Shown in pieces: positions 58,538 to 64,000 of a stretch of DNA of 64,000 nucleotides. The DNA is from WLXB01 sp040221475. Lineage in GTDB: Bacteria > Pseudomonadota > Alphaproteobacteria > Rhodospirillales > Rhodospirillaceae. Positions within the stretch are counted from its first letter, which is position 1, and every line of letters starts with the position of its first letter. The translations under genes were made by a program, and so were the position numbers. The DNA lies in NCBI GenBank assembly GCA_040221475.1, contig JAVKEJ010000052.1, positions 124,001 through 188,000 on the forward strand. Reading direction: 5' to 3'. The notes below the pieces were generated by a model. The model saw nothing but the letters and a program-made list of their open reading frames with translations, was not told the origin of the DNA and made no database searches.

Positions 58538-59740
58538 GTGTCCATCATTGCCGACCGTATGTCAGCTATCAAACCCTCACCAACGATGGCTGTAACGGCC
58601 AAAGCGGGTGAACTCAAAGCCCAGGGTGTAGACGTCATTGGATTGGGCGCCGGAGAGCCTGACTTTGACACCCCCGATCACATCAAAGCAGCTGGTAAGG
58701 CAGCGATTGACGCCGGCAAAACCAAGTATACGCCGACCAATGGTATTCCCGAATTGCGCAAAGCTGTGGTGGACAAGTTTAAGCGCGAAAACGGCTTGGA
58801 CTATGACATTGGTCAGGTCCATATTGGCGTTGGTGGCAAGCAAGTTTTATTTAACGCTATTTTGGCCACCATCAATGCCGGGGATGAAGTGCTCATCCCA
58901 GCACCCTACTGGGTAAGCTACCCCGACATGGTCCTTATCGCTGGGGGTACACCTGTTTTTATTGAGTGCACTGAAGGGGATAACTTCAAGCTGTCTGCTG
59001 AGAAGCTGGACGCTGCTATAACTGATAAAACCAAGTGGTTGATTCTCAATTCACCATCAAACCCAACCGGTGCTGCTTATACGGAAGCAGACCTAAAGGC
59101 CGTTGCCGATGTTCTCCTCAAGCACCCTCATGTTTGGGTGATGACGGATGACATGTATGAGCACCTCGTTTACGACGATTTCGAATTTAAGACGATTGCG
59201 CAAGTTGAGCCAAAACTGTTTGATCGCACGCTCACCATTAATGGTGTCTCCAAAGCGTTTGCAATGACGGGCTGGCGTATGGGATATGCTGCTGGACCCT
59301 TGGATTTGATTAAGGCCATGAACAATATTCAGTCTCAGAGCGCCTCTCACACCAGCTCAATAACTCAACACGCATGCGTGGCCGCGCTTAATGGTCCGAT
59401 GGATTTCTTAGCTGAACGCAATGCGGTCTATAAAGAGCGTCGCGATTTGGTCGTCAAGATGCTCAATCAAGCCGAAGGTATTAGCTGTCTGACGCCGGAA
59501 GGTGCATTCTATGTTTACCCGTCTATAGCGGGATGCATTGGAAAAACGTCTAAAGGCGGGCGTAAGATTGAGGGCGACTCAGACTTTGTGACGGCTCTTC
59601 TTGAAGAAGAAGCTGTTGCGGCTGTGCAAGGGGAAGCCTTTGGTTTGTCACCGCACTTTAGAATCTCTTACGCAACGTCTACAGACGCGTTGAAAGAAGC
59701 GTGCACGCGCATCCAAAGGTTCTGTGCAGCCCTGTCCTAG
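58538..59740 (+). CDS. aatA: Aspartate aminotransferase (class I, Ib type)
   Basis: The 400-residue PLP enzyme transfers the amino group of aspartate to 2-oxoglutarate. It has GAGEPDFDTPDHI, YTPTNGIPELRKAV, NSPSNPTGAAY, and the PLP Lys K239 in SKAFAMTGWRMGY. This is the Ib type common in alphaproteobacteria, some of which also act on prephenate. The start is GTG with GGAGGATCC before it. It is divergent from uvrB across 143 bases. Confidence 0.95.
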   Translation: MSIIADRMSAIKPSPTMAVTAKAGELKAQGVDVIGLGAGEPDFDTPDHIKAAGKAAIDAGKTKYTPTNGIPELRKAVVDKFKRENGLDYDIGQVHIGVGGKQVLFNAILATINAGDEVLIPAPYWVSYPDMVLIAGGTPVFIECTEGDNFKLSAEKLDAAITDKTKWLILNSPSNPTGAAYTEADLKAVADVLLKHPHVWVMTDDMYEHLVYDDFEFKTIAQVEPKLFDRTLTINGVSKAFAMTGWRMGYAAGPLDLIKAMNNIQSQSASHTSSITQHACVAALNGPMDFLAERNAVYKERRDLVVKMLNQAEGISCLTPEGAFYVYPSIAGCIGKTSKGGRKIEGDSDFVTALLEEEAVAAVQGEAFGLSPHFRISYATSTDALKEACTRIQRFCAALS

Positions 59741-59796
59741 GAATTCTGCGGATACAATGGCAGACTGCCTCCTAGTCAACTGGGGGCGGTTTTGCC

Positions 59797-60753
59797 ATGG
59801 TCAGAATAAGTCTCGTTAGCGTCGGCATTCTTGTCTCTCTGCTTGTCCTGTGGCTGATAGCAGTGAGATTTGGGGTCTTCAATCCCTCTGAAGACTATCT
59901 TGCTGAAACCTACACAGACGAGCGCTCGCGTTTTGTAATGATTGACGGTGTTCGTCTTCATGTGGTGGAGGAAGGGCAGGGACCCGTCATTATTCTGATC
60001 CACGGGTACTTAGGCAGCAACCGTCAGTGGGAAGGCTGGGCGGAACGCCTAAGGCAAGATTTCCGCGTTGTACGTTTTGACTTCGCGCCATTCGGCCTGT
60101 CGGGTCCAGATCCGACAGAGGAGTACGGTGTTGAGCGTGCGATGCCCTTGTTCGAAGGACTGGTCGAAGAACTTGGCTACGAACACTTTCACCTTGGTGG
60201 CACATCTTCGGGCAGCATTATGGCGCTCAGATATGCTGCAAAGTTCCCTGAACGCGTCGATAAACTGCTCCTGTCAACTGTTCCCGCGTACACACCGGGC
60301 GACCGCGTGGCGCCGCCGTGGCAGTTTCGTTCCGTGATGTGGATCAGTGATAACATCTTTAAGGTTTGGCGACCAAAATTGTATTGGCGTTTGTTTTTAG
60401 AAAATATCTTTGGCAACGACGACCGCATTAAGCCGGAGATGGTTCAAGGGTATGCAGACCTTAACAATCGTAAGGGTAACATTCCAAGAGTGCGTCAGTT
60501 CATCATGGCAAATGCCCGCAGTGAGTTTGATCTCGCTGAGGCTGCCAGCCGAATTACAGCGCCGACATTGTTACAGTGGGCGGGCCAGTCTCCAGTCCTG
60601 ACAGCAGATGGTCTGAATAAAGTCCTGCCTTTGTTTACTAGCACGGAAGTTAAGGTGATTCGCTATCCGGGCCTGGGTCATCAATTGATGCTGGAAGACC
60701 CCGAAACCACGGTTTCTGATGCTCGCGCGTTTCTTATGGGCGGCGAGCCCTAA
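59797..60753 (+). CDS. Membrane-anchored alpha/beta hydrolase
   Basis: The 318-residue protein has one N-terminal hydrophobic helix (about 3-22) and an alpha/beta hydrolase domain: VIILIHGYLGSNRQWEGW with the oxyanion HG, DFAPFGLSGP, the nucleophile elbow GGTSSGS with the central Ser, and a C-terminal PGLGHQLMLEDP with the catalytic His. It may be a periplasmic or membrane-side esterase or epoxide-type hydrolase; the substrate is unknown. It is convergent with the LysR gene, 17 bases apart. Confidence 0.88.
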   Translation: MVRISLVSVGILVSLLVLWLIAVRFGVFNPSEDYLAETYTDERSRFVMIDGVRLHVVEEGQGPVIILIHGYLGSNRQWEGWAERLRQDFRVVRFDFAPFGLSGPDPTEEYGVERAMPLFEGLVEELGYEHFHLGGTSSGSIMALRYAAKFPERVDKLLLSTVPAYTPGDRVAPPWQFRSVMWISDNIFKVWRPKLYWRLFLENIFGNDDRIKPEMVQGYADLNNRKGNIPRVRQFIMANARSEFDLAEAASRITAPTLLQWAGQSPVLTADGLNKVLPLFTSTEVKVIRYPGLGHQLMLEDPETTVSDARAFLMGGEP

Positions 60754-60770
60754 AAAATATAGGCTAGGGT

Positions 60771-61730
60771 TTAACTGGCGTCTTGTGCTTTCTCTACGTG
60801 CTGTTGAGACACAGGAAGTTGCAGGCGTGCACGTGTGATTTCTTTGAGCAGGAAGTCTCTAAAAGCAGCTACACGCATAGTGTTGCGCAGTTCTTCCGGA
60901 TAAACGAAGTAGGCATCAATCGGTGGGCTACTCAGTTCAGGTAAAATCTGTACTAAACCCCGACCTTCGCGATAAAAGTACTCGGGTAGCGCACCTATTC
61001 CTATACCGCTTTTAACTGCCCGGTAAACGCCGTAGAGGCTGTTTACACGCAGGACAGGATTAATTTTTCCTACCGTTTTTTCAACTTCATTGACGTGCCA
61101 GTTCACTTCTTCAAACGGAAGGGCGCTTCCACCGAAGACAACAAGCTTATGATTAACTAGGTCTTCAATCGATGTCGGTGTTCCATGCTCTTTCAAATAG
61201 TCTGCCGACGCAAAAATATGGCCGTATAGATGGCCTACATGGCGTTGAATAAGGTCAGGCTGTTTTGGCTCGTTGAAGCGGATGGCGACATCGCCCTCAC
61301 GCATAGCAAGGTTCAATTCGCGATCATCCAATCTGAGGGTAACGTCTATCCCTGGGTAGTCTTTAATAAACTGTCGTAAACGACCTGTGAGCCATACTGA
61401 GCCAAAGGCCATTGTGGTCGTGATTGTTAACGGACCCTCTGGGGCATCTTTTGATTCGGTCAATTGGTTCTCGACGGACGTCAATTTAGAGAACACGTCG
61501 TGTACCGTTTTGTAGAGCAAATCACCTTGCTCTGTAAGGATCAGGCCGCGTGCATGGCGATGAAACAGTGTAACGTTAAGAGAACTTTCAAGGGCACTGA
61601 TTTGCCGGCTAACGGCTGATTGGCTGAGTGTTAGAGCCTCGCTGGCATGGGTAAAACTACCCGCTTCGGCGACGGCGTGAAAAACACGAAGTTTGTCCCA
61701 GTCGAGTCGGCTTTTTCCTTGCGAGGGCAT
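60771..61730 (-). CDS. LysR-family transcriptional regulator
   Basis: The 319-residue protein has an N-terminal winged helix (LRVFHAVAEAGSFTHASEALTLSQSAVSRQISALESSLNVTLFHRHARGLILTEQG) and a substrate-binding domain (about 95-300). It lies 39 bases after trxB on the same strand. Its target and ligand are not evident; trxB itself is a possible target but the arrangement is not the divergent one usual for LysR. Confidence 0.93.
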   Translation of the reverse strand: MPSQGKSRLDWDKLRVFHAVAEAGSFTHASEALTLSQSAVSRQISALESSLNVTLFHRHARGLILTEQGDLLYKTVHDVFSKLTSVENQLTESKDAPEGPLTITTTMAFGSVWLTGRLRQFIKDYPGIDVTLRLDDRELNLAMREGDVAIRFNEPKQPDLIQRHVGHLYGHIFASADYLKEHGTPTSIEDLVNHKLVVFGGSALPFEEVNWHVNEVEKTVGKINPVLRVNSLYGVYRAVKSGIGIGALPEYFYREGRGLVQILPELSSPPIDAYFVYPEELRNTMRVAAFRDFLLKEITRARLQLPVSQQHVEKAQDAS

Positions 61731-61769
61731 GAGGTGTCCTTCCCGGTCATAATGTGCCGCACGAGGGGG

Positions 61770-62714
61770 TTAGGCTGAGCGTGAGGCTAAGAACCTATCT
61801 GCTTCAAGAGCGGCCATACATCCGGTTCCTGCCGCCGTAACCGCTTGCCGGAAAATATGGTCTTGGACATCGCCACAGGCGAACACCCCGTCGATGTTGG
61901 TTCGTGTGGAATCAGAGGCCGTAATCAGATAGCCGCCATCTTCCATATCCAATGTGCCTTTAAACAATTCCGTATTCGGTGTGTGTCCGATAGCGACAAA
62001 AACGCCATCGACTGAAAGTTGTGATGTCTTATTCGTTTTGATGTTCTTTAGCTTCACGCCCGTCACACCTAATGGATCAGAATCCCCGACCACTTCTTCC
62101 ATGACTGTATCCCAAATCACGTCAACTTTTTCGTTTGCGAACAAGCGATCTTGGAGAATTTTTTCAGCCCGGAAGGAATCTCGACGATGGATTACCGTTA
62201 CCTTGCTGGCATGGTTGGTCAGGTAAAGGGCCTCTTCGACGGCGGTGTTGCCGCCACCGATGACGCACACTTCTTTTCCTCGAAAGAAAAAGCCGTCACA
62301 GGTTGCGCAAGCAGATACGCCGAAACCCATAAACTTTTCCTCTGACTCCAATCCGATCCATCGTGCAGACGCGCCGGTGGAAATAATCAAAGAGTCTGCC
62401 GTGTAAATGTCACCACCATCACCAACGCAAGTGAATGGACCTGACGTTAGGTCAACAGAAATTATGGTGTCTTGAATGATTTTGGTGCCGACGTGTTCCG
62501 CCTGCTTTTGCATCTGCTCCATCAACCACGGGCCTTGGATGACATCGGCGAAACCAGGATAGTTTTCAACATCGGTTGTGATCGTCATTTGACCGCCAGG
62601 TTGCATGCCCGCCACCAAAATAGGCTCTAAGCTGGCACGTGCGGCGTAAATGGCAGCCGTTAGTCCTGCGGGGCCAGATCCAAGAATAAGTACTTTTGAG
62701 TGATGCTCGGCCAT
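61770..62714 (-). CDS. trxB: Thioredoxin reductase
   Basis: TrxB reduces thioredoxin with NADPH. The 314-residue flavoprotein has the FAD motif GSGPAGLTAAIYAARA, the redox-active CATC followed by DGFFFRG, and the NADPH motif GGGNTAVEEALYL. I start it at ATG 62714 (MAEHHSKVLILGSG); the earlier ATG at 62789 adds a Pro-rich stretch unlike the family. It is divergent from the Lrp/AsnC gene. Confidence 0.96.
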   Translation of the reverse strand: MAEHHSKVLILGSGPAGLTAAIYAARASLEPILVAGMQPGGQMTITTDVENYPGFADVIQGPWLMEQMQKQAEHVGTKIIQDTIISVDLTSGPFTCVGDGGDIYTADSLIISTGASARWIGLESEEKFMGFGVSACATCDGFFFRGKEVCVIGGGNTAVEEALYLTNHASKVTVIHRRDSFRAEKILQDRLFANEKVDVIWDTVMEEVVGDSDPLGVTGVKLKNIKTNKTSQLSVDGVFVAIGHTPNTELFKGTLDMEDGGYLITASDSTRTNIDGVFACGDVQDHIFRQAVTAAGTGCMAALEADRFLASRSA

Positions 62715-62938
62715 AAGTCGTGAATGCTTTCTAATAGAAAAGTGTAGCAAAGGGAGCGGTAACATAGGTCTCGGTCGGGGGGGTGACAAGACGACAGTGG
62801 AGCAAAGATAGGCGGTTCTTAAGGGATTCCGTGTCGTGATGAGTGAGTGACTATTTCGGTCGCAATTTTTCCTATTTGTGTAATATTATTACGCGTAAAG
62901 TCTTAGTAATCCGAACTATATCGTTGTCGGGAGAGATC

Positions 62939-63433
62939 ATGCAGCGTGTAAAACTAGATCGAATTGATCGACAGATATTAAGTGATCTCCAGTCTGATGG
63001 TCGCATGACAAACGTTGATCTTGCTAAAGCAGCGGGCATTTCAGCTCCACCCTGTTTGCGAAGAGTCAGAGCCTTAGAAGAAGCAGGATTCATTAAAGGT
63101 TATCATGCAGATTTAGATCCCGTATCGCTCGGATTTAATGTGTCTGTGTTTGCGCATGTCGGTTTAAATAGCCAAGCAGAAGTTGATCTATTGGCGTTTG
63201 AAAAAATGGTCGATCTTTGGCCCGAGGTCAGGGAGTGCCACATGCTTGCTGGTGAGACGGACTTTCTACTCAAGATTGTTGCCCGCGATTGGGACGAATA
63301 CCAAAAATTCATCACCTCAAAGCTGACTGCAGCGCCAAATGTTGCGCAGGTTAAGTCAGCCTTAGCTATTCGCAGTTCAAAGAAGCTCTCTGGTGTTCCA
63401 ATTACGGTGCGGCCAGATAAGGATGTGGCTTAG
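62939..63433 (+). CDS. Lrp/AsnC-family regulator
   Basis: The 164-residue protein has an N-terminal helix-turn-helix (LDRIDRQILSDLQSDGRMTNVDLAKAAGISAPPCLRRVRALEEAGFIKGYHADLD) and a C-terminal RAM ligand-binding domain (about 70-150, with VRECHMLAGETDFLLKIVARD). Such proteins sense amino acids. ATG 62939 has a CGGGAGAG ribosome-binding site; an upstream start at 62843 does not fit the family length. Target unknown. Confidence 0.94.
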   Translation: MQRVKLDRIDRQILSDLQSDGRMTNVDLAKAAGISAPPCLRRVRALEEAGFIKGYHADLDPVSLGFNVSVFAHVGLNSQAEVDLLAFEKMVDLWPEVRECHMLAGETDFLLKIVARDWDEYQKFITSKLTAAPNVAQVKSALAIRSSKKLSGVPITVRPDKDVA

Positions 63434-63450
63434 AATTCACGCCAGAAGTC

Positions 63451-63924
63451 TTACTTAAATTTGACGTCAATGATCTCGTAGCTTTTAACGCCACCTGGGG
63501 CTCTCACCTCAGTGGTATCTCCAATAGTTTTACCTATCAACGCACGTGCGATAGGAGACTGGACAGAAATGCGTTTTTTATCCAAATCGGCTTCGTATGG
63601 ACCAACTATTTGATAGGTCGTTTCTTCATCCGTGTCTTCGTCGGCAAAACAGACCGTGGCGCCAAACATCACTACAGACCCTGAGAGTTTCGAAACGTCT
63701 ATAACGTCTGCACGGCTGATGACGTCTTCAAGCTCCTGAATACGGCCCTCGATAAAGCCCTGTCGTTCTTTGGCAGCGTGATACTCTGCGTTCTCGGAGA
63801 GGTCTCCGTGCTCACGCGCCTCCGCAATGGCCTTAATAACAGCGGGCCGTTCTTTCGACTTTAGTCGTTTCAACTCGTCTTGCAGCGGGGCTAATCCCCC
63901 AGCCGTCATAGGAACTTTTTCCAC
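63451..63924 (-). CDS. greA: Transcription elongation factor GreA
   Basis: GreA rescues backtracked RNA polymerase. The 157-residue protein has the N-terminal coiled coil (about 1-75) with KVPMTAGGLAPLQDELKRLKSKERP and EAREHGDLSENAEYHAAKERQGFIEGRI, the tip acidic residues D-E in DLSENAEY, and the C-terminal FKBP-like domain (about 80-157). It converges on the Lrp/AsnC gene, 17 bases apart. Confidence 0.97.
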   Translation of the reverse strand: MEKVPMTAGGLAPLQDELKRLKSKERPAVIKAIAEAREHGDLSENAEYHAAKERQGFIEGRIQELEDVISRADVIDVSKLSGSVVMFGATVCFADEDTDEETTYQIVGPYEADLDKKRISVQSPIARALIGKTIGDTTEVRAPGGVKSYEIIDVKFK

Positions 63925-63950
63925 GACGCACCCTTTATTCTATCCGTAAA

Positions 63951-63985
63951 TGAAAAACGCCTGCCCTTCCAAGGTGAGCCAGGCG
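63951..63985 (-). terminator. Possible terminator of a gene beyond the right edge
   Basis: On the minus strand CGCCTG (63985-63980) pairs with CAGGCG (63963-63958) and is followed by TTTTTCA, the layout of a weak intrinsic terminator for a leftward gene outside the window, upstream of greA. The stem is short and the loop 16 bases. Confidence 0.4.
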
Positions 63986-64000
63986 CTTAACGTCAGGTTC

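Overview
The window reads as chromosome of a free-living, flagellated alphaproteobacterium, most likely in or near the Rhodospirillales. The grounds are a flagellar cluster with alphaproteobacterial members (MotE, a DUF6468 protein, an FlhB C-terminal paralogue), a CckA hybrid kinase coupled to flhB, a direct-repeat LexA box (GTTC-N7-GTTC) before recA, a TTAA-N7-TTAA CtrA-type site, and small entericidin lipoproteins. No phage, insertion sequence, CRISPR array, rRNA or tRNA gene was recognised. Genus-level placement is inference.

Positions 1-19060 are almost wholly flagellar. flgF-flgG (flgG cut by the window edge) run leftward behind a convincing sigma-54 promoter. fliL, fliM, a DUF6468 protein, motE, a single-domain CheY-like regulator, two MotB-like proteins and a giant exported AMIN-like/TPR protein run rightward and look like a motor/stator module. 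fhlB, a small helical protein, fliO and fliP run leftward. flgB-flgC-fliE-fliQ-fliR-flhB-cckA run rightward from the same divergent region, which carries a CtrA-like box, a 15-bp palindrome and a weaker sigma-54 candidate. The cell-cycle kinase cckA starts inside the end of flhB.

Positions 19060-35000 are mainly housekeeping: two tandem entericidin-like lipoproteins, recA with its LexA box and tandem terminator hairpins, an NTF2-like protein, alaS, a phasin with a strong sigma-70 promoter and terminator, a three-gene MacAB-like efflux set (adaptor, ATPase, permease), a VOC protein, leuC-leuD, an EamA exporter, and a REC-GGDEF diguanylate cyclase followed after one base by an exported CpcT/CpeT-like protein.

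Positions 34200-49520 are more accessory: a family III CoA-transferase divergent from an HMG-CoA-lyase-type enzyme, an MFS transporter, two SAM-dependent methyltransferases (one ArsM-like with a cysteine-rich tail), an orphan TRAP-type binding protein, a CIA30-like protein, a sugar-type GPH symporter, icd, a LOG-family hydrolase, a cytochrome c' convergent with a b-type cytochrome, a polytopic membrane protein and a LysM protein.

Positions 49600-64000 hold psd-pssA (phosphatidylethanolamine synthesis), an overlapping padR-adaptor-RND efflux operon, uvrB divergent from an aspartate aminotransferase, an alpha/beta hydrolase, a LysR regulator, trxB divergent from an Lrp/AsnC regulator, and greA. 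The most interesting novelty is in the motor module (a MotB-like pair of which only one keeps the channel aspartate, plus a huge periplasmic TPR protein), in the FliM N-terminus, and in the divergent CtrA/sigma-54 control region.
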